Source: Panonychus citri
Lineage: Eukaryota; Arthropoda; Arachnida; Trombidiformes; Tetranychidae
Length of the DNA: 64,000 nucleotides
Assembly: GCF_014898815.1 (NCBI RefSeq)
Contig: NW_026515448.1
Location: 1-64,000, forward strand
Direction: 5' to 3'
Position numbers and translations under genes: made by a program. The notes beneath the pieces are model-generated. The model was not told the origin of the DNA and did no database searches. It saw only the letters and a list, made by a program, of their open reading frames with translations. Of this stretch, positions 19,622 through 29,886 are shown in pieces (the first letter of the stretch is position 1; every line of letters begins with the position of its first letter).

Positions 19622-22600
19622 CTAATAGTGACTGTTATTGACTTTCAGTTTAATTACAATTTTCTGTAAGATACTCTCATACAGTCTTCTTGTTTCCTCA
19701 TCTTGATGCTGGCTTATTGTTCTGAGTGCAGGTTGTGTATCTTTTCCTGTTAAGATAGTAATCTTGCTTCTTTCAATCGTAAAAGCTGGGCATTCCAAGA
19801 GGACGTGATTGGCTGTTTGCTCAGGTGATGAACAAAAGCAAGAGGGGTCACGTGCTCTTTTGAATCTGTAGAGGTACGATCTGAAGGGTCCATGGCCAGT
19901 TATGAACATTTTACAAAATTTCCCAGTATAACAAGAGAAGATGCTTAACACTGACTGAAAGTCTGGTATCTCGGTAGTAAGATACTCTCTTGCATCCAGT
20001 TCATACCAGCGTTGAATCTCTGTCTGTATCTTGGTTTTAGTACAGTGTTTCAGAAAGCTTCGTGGTACTTCAAAATGGTCGGGGCTCTTTTTGAGTTTGA
20101 TTGAATCCTTTGCGTAACCATCAGCTATCTCATTACCTTCCGTGTTTTCATGTGCCTTTACCCAACAAAGTTTGATGTTTTTGTTTGCAATCAATTTAGC
20201 TTGTATTTGGTTTATCAACTCTGATCGTGTTTTGTGATTGATGATTGCTGACAGTACTGACTGTGAATCAGATACTATCAGTACTGGCTCACTGTACGTA
20301 CTGACTTGTTCGATAGCTGTCAGTACTGCTAGTGCCTCAGCTTGAAAGATTGAGCTGTACGTATTCAGTTTAAGTTTTTTAACTTTAACAATCTTGTCGT
20401 CTCGATATTGGACTACTGCTGCACCAACTCCTTGATCTTGTTTACTGCCATCGGTGTAGATGATTGTGCCGTGATTTTTATGGCCCTGAAATGAAAGAGT
20501 TACATCTAGGGTCGTCCACGGTGTATGGATGAGATTAATGTACCTCTCTCTTTCAATGGGACGATCAGGTGGTAGATAGGGGTTTTTAGTAATTCCTAAC
20601 AGCATTCTTCTTGTTTCATAAATCATCTTAAGGTGTTTGTGAATTGGTAGAACTCCAGATGTGCAGATAGTGCTCACTGTTGATGTTGTTTTGAATAATT
20701 TCATTGTCTGTATCAGGTAATTTCTTTGGAGACTAATGAGTTGCTGTTCGTACTTCTTTAATAAGATGTTTTTTCCCCAGAATGCGATGCCGTAGGACAA
20801 AAGCGGTAATAGGACCTGGTCGTGTAGAGTTCGAAAGATCTCTTCGTGCGTACCAAAGATCGTAATTGCTGCTCACGTTACCTTCTGGACATAATTCTTA
20901 GCTCTGTTTATTGCTTTTGTTGTATGGTTGTTGAATCGTAGTCTTTCATCAAAGTTTACCCCAAGTATGGTGATTGTTTTTGCATTTTGTATTTCATTTC
21001 CTTGGATAATTATCTTGGGTTCGTACTGTTGGTATTGTTGTGTTGCTATCATGTACTGTGTTTTACTTGAAGACACTTTCATATGATTATACGATAACCA
21101 TTGATCCAGCTTTGATGTCACTATACCTATTGTACTGCTAGTACTGTCAGTAGAAATACGCTTAGTACTGACGGGTATAAGTATTGTCACATCATCAGCG
21201 AATGCAGTAACAGAGATATCTGGAATGGTCTCGAGTTCTTTCAGCAAGGGGTTTATGACGAGCAACCAGAGAATCGGTCCAAGAACAGAACCTTGTACAC
21301 AACCTTGGCTTGTCTTTTTACTGACAGTACTGTTAGCATAGTTGAGGGTGACCATTCTATCGCTTAGGTAATGAGAAATTATTTCTCGTAAATATTTTGG
21401 GCATTCAACTCTGCTAAGTTGCTCTAAAATGATAGGCCACTTTGCATTGTCAAATGCACCAGTTATATCGAGAGCGAGGACAATAACTTGTTGCTGTTGG
21501 TTCCAGTAACTTTTGATATTAGTTATAATGTCTTTAAGTGCCGTATCACAACTTCTCCCTGGATAGAAGCCATGCTGATTTGTAGAAATCGCGCAACTGG
21601 ATTCCAAGTGTCGTATTAGCCTTGCATGGATGAGTTTCTCTAAACCTTTCCCATACATGTTCAGAAGACCTATGGGGCGGTATGACGTTACGCTATGGTA
21701 GTCATCCTTCCCTGGTTTCGGTATAACTTTAATTGTTGCGTTTTTCCAGGCAATGGGGAACTTTGATTTTTGCAGGCAGGTATTATAGACGTTTTTAAGG
21801 CTTTCGGTACAGTGTCGTGATACAATTTGGCACATCGTTGAATTAAAACCATCTGGTCCGGGAGCTTTGCTGGCTGGTATTTCATTGAAGAGTTTCTTAA
21901 CTTCAGTACTGGTAGTAAGTATGACGTCTTGTTGAATGTCAGTACTGACAGTACTGACAGTATTATACGTCACTTCCTCGGATGGGTAGAAATGATTTAG
22001 AAGCAATTGAGCGGATTCAGTGGCAGTATGTTTCACTCCATTGGAAATAAGGTTTTTGTCTTCTTGCGGATGGCTTCTCGTAATCAAGCTCTGGGTTTTT
22101 GTCCATACGTCACTTCCAGTCAAGCCTATGCAGTAGCTTTTCCAAGTTTCAATTCTCGCTGTATTCTGGACTTTCTTCATCTCAGCCCGTAGTTCACGTA
22201 ACTTGTCTATGAGTGGCGGTAATCTATTCATCGAGGCATTCTTCATACTGCGTCTCAGTGCTGCAATGCGTTTAGCTAGAGCTTCTGTATCCTTGTTCCA
22301 CCATGGGCTTATGATTTTTGTGTTGGGTCTCTTTTTATAACTTTCGAACGCCTTTCGTGTAGTTTTGTGCACAAGATTCGCTAGTTCATCACAGGAACGA
22401 TTGCTTTGTGATGTTTCTTCTGCCAGTGAAGTACTTATCGAATCGAGAAAAACTTCTGCTCTAGATAAATCCTTTCCTTGGGTTTTGTACTTTCTTGTTG
22501 ATTTGCCTGGTGCGTTGATCTTTTGTGTGGTGATAGTATATCTCACTGGGAAGTGATCTGAGGTTATGCCACTGTCATAGTCGACAAAACAGTTCTTGAT

Positions 22601-23233
22601 ATACGGTACAGCACTGACAGTACTGACAGTGAGATCGATAACTGACTGTCGTAGTCCATTACTGGAGGCAGCTCTGAATGTTGGTTTACCATCAGCATTG
22701 TGAACGATAAGTGAATTTGAATAAATCAAGTTCTCTACTCGTAAGCCTTCTCTGTTGGTTTTCGTATCACCCCAAGTGGTTGATCTACCATTGAAATCTC
22801 CTGATAATATGAGATGACGGTCTTGCATGTTCTCAATGTGGTTGTTTAGCTGTTCGATGTTGCTTCCAGTTGGATCAGATGGTGAGTTGTAGTAATTGAT
22901 GAGCGTGATGTTGACATTATTTGTATTGATTTCGATGATTTGTATGTTGCATGTATTGAGGATCACTGTACTGTGAATTTGTCTGTTTGTTATAATGATG
23001 GCAGTGTTAGTACTGGCAGTACGAACTGTACTGTGAGTAGAGTTCGTTTGAATAAGTTGATAAATATTTCGATATCTATTCAATGATCCTTTCAGCTTGT
23101 TGTTAAAAACTGGCGCTTCTTGTATTAAAAGTATATCTGGAGGTGAGGTTCTGTTCAAAAGGGAATGTAGTGTGGTTTCACTACGGTTAACATTACAGTG
23201 TGTTACGGAGAGTTGACTAGCGAATTTGATTTT
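19622..23233 (-). pseudogene. element A ORF2: endonuclease-RT-RNase H, one stop codon
   Basis: This polyprotein copies element RNA into the chromosome. In order it has an APE-type endonuclease (LLIQEAP, SGDFNGRSTTWGD, TSDHFPV), reverse transcriptase (SYRPIGLLNMYGKG, LALDITGAFDNAKW, QGSVLGPILW, FADD), RNase H (YTDGSKQDQGVGAA, QAEALAVLTA, VSDSQSV, HENTEGNEIADGYAK) and a terminal CFCSSPEQTANHVLLEC zinc motif. TGA at 20873-20875 interrupts an otherwise open frame between RT and RNase H; reading on both sides is in phase. The frame overlaps the ORF1 stop (23217) by about 17 bases and has no ATG before the endonuclease core, so translation probably depends on ORF1, as in other two-ORF elements. Confidence 0.85.
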
Positions 23234-23478
23234 CTAAATATTGCATCTTCCTTGACAGTTGTTTAAATACTTTGCAGAAAATCGGGCACTCGTGGTCGTA
23301 GGTTTCGTGCTCTTTGTAATCCTTATGGTTTACAGTGAACTTATTCCGATGACAGACAGTGCATTTGTGCTTAGTCGGGTCTTCTTTGAATGGGCAATCT
23401 CTCCCGAAGTGACTTTGTCCACAGTAACGACAACAAACTGCCTCACTTTTACAAGTCTTACCAGTGTGATTGAAGGTG
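23217..23478 (-). CDS. element A ORF1 (gag), C-terminal fragment
   Basis: Minus-strand codons from the telomeric junction to TAG at 23217 encode the zinc-knuckle end of a gag-like RNA-binding protein: CRYCGQSHFGRDC (C-x2-C-x3-H-x4-C) and a further C-x2-C pair (CTVCHRNKF) with downstream His and Cys. The N-terminal part was lost when the element was 5'-truncated against TTAGG. The last 17 bases overlap the ORF2 frame. Confidence 0.7.
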
Positions 23479-23552
23479 AGGTTAGGTTAGGTTAGGTTAG
23501 GTTAAGTTAGGTTAGGTTAGGTTAGGTTAGGTTAGGTTTTTTTTTTTTTTTT
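23479..23552. repeat. (TTAGG)n array 1 plus poly-T of element B
   Basis: Twelve near-perfect TTAGG units (one TTAAG variant) run to 23536 and are followed by 16 T, the minus-strand poly(A) tail of element B. TTAGG is the arthropod telomere repeat. Confidence 0.95.
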
Positions 23553-23677
23553 GGGTGCAATAAAACTCTTTATTGGTATCAGTGCCTGAGCCTTTAGGCC
23601 CAGATTGATTACTTAAACTACAAGTGTTTACATATTCGATCGATGGATGGATGGACAGTCTTATTGGTTGTAATAAA
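23553..23677 (-). mobile_element. retrotransposon B, 125-bp 3' stub
   Basis: Only the 3' end is left, between the poly-T at 23537 and the TTAGG array at 23678. On minus it reads AATAAAGAG (23569-23574 holds the poly(A) signal), then poly(A). The end matches the AATAAAGAGTTTT end of element D rather than the AATAAACCGTG ends of the G and T units. No coding sequence remains. Confidence 0.75.
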
Positions 23678-23719
23678 GGTTAGGTTAGGTTAGGTTAGGT
23701 TAGGTTTTTTTTTTTTTTT
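23678..23719. repeat. (TTAGG)n array 2 plus poly-T of element G1
   Basis: About five TTAGG units end at 23704, and 15 T follow (poly(A) of G1 on minus). Confidence 0.95.
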
Positions 23720-24217
23720 CGGGTAAAAGAGTTCAGAGTACGCCTGAAGTTTACGACCGTCTAGATAATTTTACGACTGTACCTTGGTATAGTCGTTATC
23801 AGAGCAGACGTTAACAACAGGGCGTCTCGTCACGGTTTATTGATTACATATATTTGTAATAGGATTACATTTTAACCTACCATTGTTTGGTAAGTTTTTG
23901 GGCGTTACATAGTTTTGGGCGTTTTAGTTGTATTATATTTGGTTTAATTTCGTTACATAATTTTTGTTCATTGATATAATAGGGATATAAAATAAAGGTT
24001 GGAAATAAAGATAAAGAAGTTTGGATTACAAGTTTGGGTCGTTTTGAATTAGATTGAATAGGTTGTCATTTGTTTTAAGAAATACAAATTTTCAGGCGTT
24101 TTGGTTACAATTGTTTAAGACGTTTTATTTTCAGGCGTATTGTTATAATCAGAGGGATAGGAAGGAGAGGGTTTTATTTTGTTTTTGTATTTTCAGGCGT
24201 CTTTTCTCAAGTGCTTT
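23720..24217 (-). other. G1 3' UTR
   Basis: Non-coding sequence between the ORF4 stop and poly(A). AATAAACCGTG (reverse of 23831-23841) is the probable polyadenylation signal and is shared with G2, T and G3. Most of the interval is AT-rich, with GGCGTT words at 23901, 23918 and 24093. Confidence 0.7.
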
Positions 24218-24939
24218 CTATTCCTTTTTCTGGCGTTTTTGCGATTGCTCTTCTTCGATTCGCTTTCTTTTGCAGTCTTGTATCCAGTCTCTTTTCATCT
24301 TTTTGTATTGATAATATGTCATCTTTTCATCCGCCTGAAGTGTGTCTTCTTGAACTAATACGTTCGTATGCATGAATTTATAGTGTTCCATCATTTCTGA
24401 CACATTAATTGCCGGAAATCCACATTTACGTACCATGCATATCATTACGTCTTTTATTTCTTTTTGGCGGTTGGCTGGACTTTCGTTTTTAATCGGTTGC
24501 TTTTGTTTTTCACTTGGTATGGGGGTTGAGGCTTTAGGCGGTGGGGTGTTGTCTTTAATCTTTTTAATCCATTGGGTTACTTTTTCAGTAACTTGTTCTT
24601 GTTTTCCTAATTGGTTGTTTTGGTTTTCGGGCGTTTCGTCTGGCATTGCTTCTACTATTTTAAGAAGAGGAGGAGTGTTAAAATGTTCTTTTGTTGGTTC
24701 ATTTATTTGTAACTGTTGAGGTTCTTGAGGAGGTTCTTCAGGCGGTTTTGTTCACTTTGTTGTATTTGTTGTGTGTTTTCACACGAGGCTTCAGACGGTT
24801 TTACTTCAGACGGTTTTACTTCAGACGGTTTCACTTCACATAGTTTCACTTCACTTTCTTTTTCAAACGCCTGTTTGAGATTGTTGAGAGCGTTAATAAT
24901 TTCACCAAGAAAAGTAGAGAGTACATTATTGGAAGACAT
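24218..24939 (-). pseudogene. G1 ORF4: accessory C2H2-like protein, frameshifted
   Basis: The N-terminal part (24939-24703) has a short helix (FLGEIINALNNLKQAF) and three VKPSE repeats. The C-terminal part (to 24218) has the finger ICMVRKCGFPAINVSEMMEH...H (C-x4-C, H-x4-H) and a tail with WIQDCKRKR. The two lie in different phases, with the shift near an A-run around 24745. The G3 protein at 57557 has the same layout in one frame: helix, linker, finger and WIQ-K-RK tail. Such an ORF after ORF2 is not part of the usual non-LTR plan. A nucleic-acid-binding role is inferred from the finger only. Confidence 0.65.
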
Positions 24940-25089
24940 TGTTTATAGTTTGTTTTGGGCGGTTTTATTAATCTTCGTAATTGAATTTAATTGAATTTTA
25001 ATTGATGTGAACACTGTAAAGGTTGATTGGGAAATGAATTTTATATGAGATGAGGTTGACTTTATATACAGAAATGTGTTAGGTTGTGT

Positions 25090-25102
25090 GGCGCCATCTA
25101 TT
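25090..25102 (-). promoter_or_regulatory. CTCF-core-like site at ORF3 stop
   Basis: On minus, TAGATGGCGCC overlaps the ORF3 stop TAG. It matches the AGATGGCGC core known for insect CTCF. A related sequence lies after ORF2 in unit T (51272). Confidence 0.35.
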
Positions 25103-26453
25103 TTTCTTCGTCTTCATCTTCAGATAACACAGTATCAAGGCGGTTTAGATAGTCGTCCAATGGGTCTTTAGCTAAATATTCTTCACATACGCTTGAAAAG
25201 ATACTTTTGGATGAGGGACTTAACTCTTCAATGATTTGTTCAGTCATTGAGACGCTTAATTGGAGTGGACTGCTGGCATCTCTTGGAGCGAAATCTCCAA
25301 CAAAATTTTCCTGTTCAGGCGGTGGGTTAATAGGTGAGGGCATAATTTTTTCTATTGATGTAGTTTGTTGCAGATTTTGAACGTTTAGATTTCTTGGTGA
25401 TTTGTTGACACGAATTTGTTTTCTTCCTTTACCCAGTCCACACTTTTTAGGCGTTTGCTTCTCACTTTCACTATCAGTATCATCAGATTCTAATGTTTCT
25501 TTGGATTTATATGTGTTGATTGGTGGGCGTCCGATTGATTTTCTGTAAGCGTTTAATCTTAGGGCGTAATCCATTTCTGGAATGTCTACCCAGATGTAAA
25601 GACGGTCTCTTTCGGCGGTTTCGGGATGTTGAGCATCACAATGTTTCTTGAAGTTTCGTTGTTTACGTTCTTCAATGTATTGACACAATTCACCGTCTTT
25701 TCTTATCATACACAACTTGACACGTCTTGTCCTTCAATTGGATCTGGTCCCCAATGTCGGTTTCTTTTGTTAAACGCCTGTAAGATAATACGCCAATTGT
25801 TGTAAAATCCATTTCTAAATTCTTCTGGTATCATTTCCAAAGCTTTTGCTGGAAATGTTCCCCAGTTAGGAATGAGTACGTCTTTTGATGTTGATGGTTG
25901 ATGTACTTTGGGCGGCGGTTCAGCTGTTGATGGGCTTTGATTTGGTCTTTTGTTAGGCGTTTTTGGTGTTTTAGGCGTAATCTCGACGACTCTCGGTTGC
26001 ATTTTCATGAGATCGACCAATTCTTTTCTTAAACGTTTGTTTTCTGCTTCAATGACACCATATTTAGCCTCTCGAGACGCCAATAATTCTTTCATTTTTT
26101 GACAATGATTACGGATCATTCTTGGTCCTTTTTCTATAAGAAAGTCGTTGAATCTTTGGGCGGACCACTTTGGGTAACCTTCCCATTCAGATGTATTTTG
26201 ATCAATTTTTGCGTATAATTCACCAAATGTCATAATCATAAAGGCGTCTTCATCAGCAGCTTCTATTTGGGTAGATGCGTCTCTGATATCAATGGATTCC
26301 ATTGAACTTTCATCTTTATCCCAGACTTGCTCCAAGTCTTCAGGCGTATGTGGGTTCATTTTGTTTGGTGATTTTTCGGGCGTTTTCACTTTTGCAACTC
26401 TCTGTTTCTCTTTCTTCACAGTCTTTAATAAAATTGTCCCAAGGTTGTTGCAT
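25098..26453 (-). pseudogene. G1 ORF3: accessory C2H2-like protein, two frameshifts
   Basis: An ATG at 26453 begins MQQPWDNFIKDC, the counterpart of MEQPWDEFMETC in G3. The frame shifts near 26400, then runs through an acidic patch, a coiled segment (about 26150-26000) and the shared block WGTFPAKALEMIPEEFRNGF. A second one-base shift near 25707-25715 leads into the finger LCMIRKDGELCQY...HCDAQH (C-x8-C...H-x4-H). A Ser/Asp-rich tail ends in LSEDEDEEK. The G3 homologue is one open frame of 475 codons, so the shifts are lesions or read errors. The role is unknown. A self-encoded DNA-binding regulator is my inference. Confidence 0.65.
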
Positions 26454-26929
26454 TTGTTAACTTTATGTTGATTTGGCTTGTTGAGTTTTTAGGCGGTGAG
26501 TGAGGTTGATGGTTTTTTGGATGCACTGATTATTATTTTGTTCGTGGTTATTATGAGAACTGATGGTCGTATTATTTGATGATGGTGTAAGGAAGAAACG
26601 TTTGAAGAGCTACACTGACACCACACTTACACTACACTGACACTACACTTTGAACTATCACGTTTGTTTTCACTTTTGTTCACTTTTTAGGCGTAATAAA
26701 GGCACTTGATAATTTGAGGTTTTGTATCACTTAAAATAATTTTAAAGACGTATAGTGTTTAATTGTTGACGATGATGATAAGATGTTATGAGAAAGAGTT
26801 CGTCTCATTTATTTTTAATGTTAACACTTTGAAGGTTAATTATCAACTGATTGTTTCTTTTGTTAACAGCTGATACGTCTTTAGGAAGCGCCCTCTAGCA
26901 GGAAAAAGGTTCAGGCGTATTGTTTGGAG
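26454..26929 (-). other. G1 spacer between ORF2 and ORF3
   Basis: There is no ORF. On minus the ORF2 stop is followed after 30 bases by CCTGCTAGAGGGCGC (26886-26900), a CTCF-like sequence. Further on is AT-rich DNA with repeated ACACTGACACTACACT near 26610-26650. The interval could hold a promoter for ORF3. Confidence 0.45.
26886..26900 (-). promoter_or_regulatory. CTCF-like site after G1 ORF2
   Basis: CCTGCTAGAGGGCGC on minus resembles the vertebrate and insect CTCF consensus (CC-[AG]-AG-GGCGC). It is GC-rich in AT-rich surroundings and lies just past the ORF2 stop at 26930. No footprint evidence is available. Confidence 0.35.
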
Positions 26930-27261
26930 TTATTGTTGGAAGTTTATTATTTTTAAGGCGTATTTCAGATTTGTGATTTTGCATTTGTTGTAGATTTTTT
27001 GTATTAACCGAATAATGTTTTCATCATGAATGCAGTTCATTAATTGTTTTTCTTTGGTTATGTTGTTTGTATTTGTTAGAAATGCGTTTTCTGAGATGAT
27101 TGTTTCGATACGTCTATGATATTGAATGAAATATGGACACGTCCAGAGAATATGTTCTGATGTTTGTTCGGCGGTTTTACAAAAAAGACAGTTTGTATTT
27201 ACGTTTGGATTAGTTCGTTGTAGGTGTTTCAGGAAGAAGCCATGGCCTGTAATGAATGCTA
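26930..27261 (-). pseudogene. G1 ORF2, C-terminal part (left of Merlin)
   Basis: These codons continue the frame broken by Merlin. They encode the phrase ITGHGFFLKHL, the zinc motif CLFCKTAEQTSEHILWTC and the last helix, ending at TAA (26930). The target duplication GAATGCTA (27254-27261) is part of the codons on both sides. If Merlin and one duplication are discounted the frame is in phase, so the insertion alone broke this gene here. Confidence 0.8.
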
Positions 27262-27671
27262 GGCTAGACTTCGGATTACGTCCCCCATTTTAGAGAGCTG
27301 ATACTTTGTCAGTATATAGTTCATATAAAACTACATATTATGTACAAGTGTGGAATTGCGGAAAGATCTAGTTACGGAGATACAGGGCTTCAAAGTAGGA
27401 TTTCGCCATAGAGCTCTATGGGTAAAAATTAAGTTTTGTGATGACCATAAGGATTCGATTTAATGATTGTTTTTGACATATGTTATACTTGATAGTATGA
27501 AGTAATTGTATGAAAAAAATTAGGTTCCTAGCTCATACAGTTTCGGACTTATAATAGGTTGAAAATGTAAAAATTCAGTCCTTATGTTATAATCAATGAA
27601 CCAATAAATGAAATCATACTAAAATCGTGCAATAAACTTTTCAAGGTCATATAATAAGGTCAAGGTCATTT

Positions 27672-28227
27672 GTAGATAATATTATCATCATATTAAAATA
27701 CTACTTTAAACGACTTTCTAAGCAGAACTTTCACTTTTTTCGAGTTACATATACACTTATAAGGTTGTCTACTCTATTTTCTTATACTAGGAAATATTAA
27801 TGATTTGAAAGATGCACACTTAATCAATAGCCATGGTTTGAAAAGTGGAAAAATAAATGGATAGTACTAGGATGGCTCTGAAATTTTGACCACCACCTTC
27901 CGATGGGCGTGGCCGCTACGCGGCCACGCCCATCGGAAGGGGTGGGTGGGGTCAAATTTCGCCCGCCGTTCAAGTGCAGAGGTGTTTAAGTGGTAACATC
28001 TAACAAACGTTGTAGCATACATTATCATATATTGAACTACCAGAGCTCTGTTGGCATTACCCAGTCAGTACCGCGAGGAGGTAGAGTTGGATTTTACTGA
28101 CCAAACAGGTGTTGTTTACCGGGTGCCTGGAAGCCCGGGGCCCAAGAATGGTAAGTGGGCCAAGGTTTTGTTCTCCGAGTCCTTCCAACTCGGGGCCCCT
28201 GATGTTAAGGGCCTTCGACTGGAGCAT
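27672..28227. other. Merlin internal non-coding region
   Basis: Sequence between the left inverted repeat and the transposase stop. It holds a perfect GC-rich hairpin (27896-27940). From 28051 an open plus-strand frame of about 59 codons precedes the antisense of the transposase; it looks protein-like (YREEVELDFTDQTGVV) but has no recognisable domain, and may be captured sequence or chance. Confidence 0.45.
27896..27940. repeat. perfect 20-bp-arm hairpin in Merlin
   Basis: CCTTCCGATGGGCGTGGCCG and its exact reverse complement surround the loop CTACG. Outside these, TTTTGACC and GGTCAAA extend the pairing after a small mismatch region. It is strikingly GC-rich for this locus. Confidence 0.9.
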
Positions 28228-29151
28228 TTAAGGGAAAGCTTCTCTGATGGCATTGAGAAGACTTTCAAATGGGTGGACCTGTTGTTTCTTGCACCAGCGT
28301 CTCCACTGGTACTCAACAACATGATCTGCGAACGCTTCTCTAGGCACCTTTCGATCCCTAAAGAAGGAACGCATCGGTCTCCAGGAGGCTTCGATTCGCT
28401 GGGTATGTACACCAGTCTCAGGATCAACATAATTGGTTGAATGGTCAACCCACTGGTGCACATAACCATGCTCACCTAACCCCCTGTAAGCCCGCCACCC
28501 ATCTGTCCTTACAATGGACCCTTCAGCCACGTGGTGTTTGATGAGGGGTATGAGAGCTTCCGCTGTCCTAGAGTTGGCTGGGCACAACTCTAGACGGAAG
28601 TCCTCTGAGCCATCAGCTATCATGCCCAGTAGCCAATGACCCTCGATATCCCTGCCCTTGTTGTATTTACGACGACCAAACTTGGCCTCATCGATCTGTA
28701 CAACAAGACCAGGTCCACCGATTTTACCCCTCTGTCCTTGATGTTGGATGGACATCAAACCCACTGCCTCGCGGCACCGTGCATAAACCTCTGCAACGGT
28801 GCTAGAGGAGACTCTGGCCTCATTTTGAGCCTCCTCATATGAGCAATCCATACTCCAGGAGTACATCAGCCTGAGGATGTCCTCAATAGGAAACCTGGCT
28901 CCTTCGAACCAGGTTTCAGAGGCAGCACTCACGACTGATGGCCTGGAGCTTGAATGCTCTTTGCGAGGGCACCGGAATGTCCCAAAAGGCCCGCGATCGA
29001 TATAAAATCGCATTGGGACCCGGTGCTGGCTGCAGTCTACAGCAGACTTGAGAAGACCACGCTGTTGACAGAAGCCAACAGCTGTCTCTCTGTTGCTGCA
29101 GACCTCATGCTCCAGTCGAGCATGGTTCCATGATGATGATGGAGAGGTCAT
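28228..29151 (-). CDS. Merlin transposase (ISXO2-like DDE)
   Basis: The 307-residue enzyme from the ATG at 29151 cuts and pastes the element. The N-terminal half has a short Cys/basic segment (FRCPRKEHSS) and a helical DNA-binding region (ILRLMYSWS, SSSTVAEVYARCRE). The DDE core shows VVQIDEAKFG, IVRTDGWRAY and RIEASWRPM, the three catalytic acids in the ISXO2/IS1595-like arrangement, and ends EYQWRRW. The frame is also open upstream to 29313, but those codons are a Thr-Ile-Asn repeat made by a 9-base microsatellite (29151-29245), so the later ATG is preferred. The gene is unbroken and may be active. Confidence 0.9.
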   Translation of the reverse strand: MTSPSSSWNHARLEHEVCSNRETAVGFCQQRGLLKSAVDCSQHRVPMRFYIDRGPFGTFRCPRKEHSSSRPSVVSAASETWFEGARFPIEDILRLMYSWSMDCSYEEAQNEARVSSSTVAEVYARCREAVGLMSIQHQGQRGKIGGPGLVVQIDEAKFGRRKYNKGRDIEGHWLLGMIADGSEDFRLELCPANSRTAEALIPLIKHHVAEGSIVRTDGWRAYRGLGEHGYVHQWVDHSTNYVDPETGVHTQRIEASWRPMRSFFRDRKVPREAFADHVVEYQWRRWCKKQQVHPFESLLNAIREAFP

Positions 29152-29250
29152 GGTGTTGATGGTGTTGATGGTGTTGATGGTGTTGATGGTGTTGATGGTG
29201 TTGATGGTGTTGATGGTGTTGATGGTGTTGATGGTGTCGATGGTGTTGAT
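29151..29250. repeat. (GGTGTTGAT)n microsatellite
   Basis: About ten copies of a 9-base unit lie next to the transposase start. On minus they read as Thr-Ile-Asn codons in the transposase frame, so expansion could lengthen the protein if an upstream ATG is used. Confidence 0.9.
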
Positions 29251-29340
29251 GATGATGAGAAAAAGAGAGAGAGAAACAAAAATGATGTTGATGGTTGGGG
29301 GTCTAGAATACAAATGATAAATATTTGTTTACATTGAACA

Positions 29341-29357
29341 AGCGCCCCCTGCCATAA
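29341..29357 (-). promoter_or_regulatory. CTCF-consensus-like site upstream of Merlin transposase
   Basis: GGCAGGGGGCGCTTG on minus closely follows the AGCAGGGGGCGC CTCF consensus. It sits about 190 bases upstream of the transposase ATG at 29151. This is motif resemblance only. Confidence 0.35.
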
Positions 29358-29886
29358 CATATGATGCATGCCATCTGGTGATGTTAAATTACATCAAATT
29401 ACATTAAAACTTATATCATGGATAACAGTGTTATGAGTTCCTAATTATTTATAACACTTGAAATTAAATGACCTTTAAATGACCTTGACCTTATTATATG
29501 ACCTTGAAAAGTTTATTGCACGATTTTAGTATGATTTCATTCATTGGTTCATTGATTATAACATAAGGACTGAATTTTTACATTTTCAACCTATTATAAG
29601 TCCGAAACTGTATGAGCTAGGAACCTAATTTTTTTCATACAATTACTTCATACTATCAAGTATAACATATGTCAAAAACAATCATTAAATCGAATCCGTA
29701 TGGTCATCACAAAACTTAATTTTTACCCATAGAGCTCTATGGCGAAATCCTACTTTGAAGCCCTGTATCTCCGTAACTAGATCTTTCCGCAATTCCACAC
29801 TTGTACATAATATGTAGTTTTATATGAACTATATACTGACAAAGTATCAGCTCTCTAAAATGGGGGACGTAATCCGAAGTCTTACC

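Larger units (their letters stand above)
19540..23478 (-). mobile_element. non-LTR retrotransposon A, 5'-truncated
   Basis: An R1-clade-like element carries the end of ORF1 and all of ORF2. Its 5' side stops inside ORF1 directly against (TTAGG)n at 23479. I see neither a poly(A) tail nor TTAGG at its 3' side, so its left boundary is uncertain, and it is the only unit not bounded by telomeric DNA on its left. It is rich in the palindrome AGTACT, usually as CAGTACTG, in coding and flanking sequence. I found no accessory ORFs after ORF2. Confidence 0.75.
27262..29886 (-). mobile_element. Merlin (IS1016-like) DNA transposon, 2.6 kb, ~410-bp TIRs
   Basis: Nearly perfect inverted repeats of about 410 bp (27262-27671 and 29478-29886) flank a Merlin-type transposase gene. 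The outer ends read GGCTAGACTTCGG and GGTAAGACTTCGG. GAATGCTA occurs directly outside both ends, an 8-bp target duplication as expected for Merlin. It lies inside ORF2 of G1. The arms differ from each other at only a few positions and the surrounding frame is preserved, so the insertion is recent. The core is about 50 percent GC, well above its flanks. Confidence 0.95.

Noticed and set aside
28051..28440. Second gene of Merlin on the plus strand
   Set aside because: More than half of the frame is antisense to the transposase; the first 59 codons look protein-like but carry no recognisable domain and no start context.
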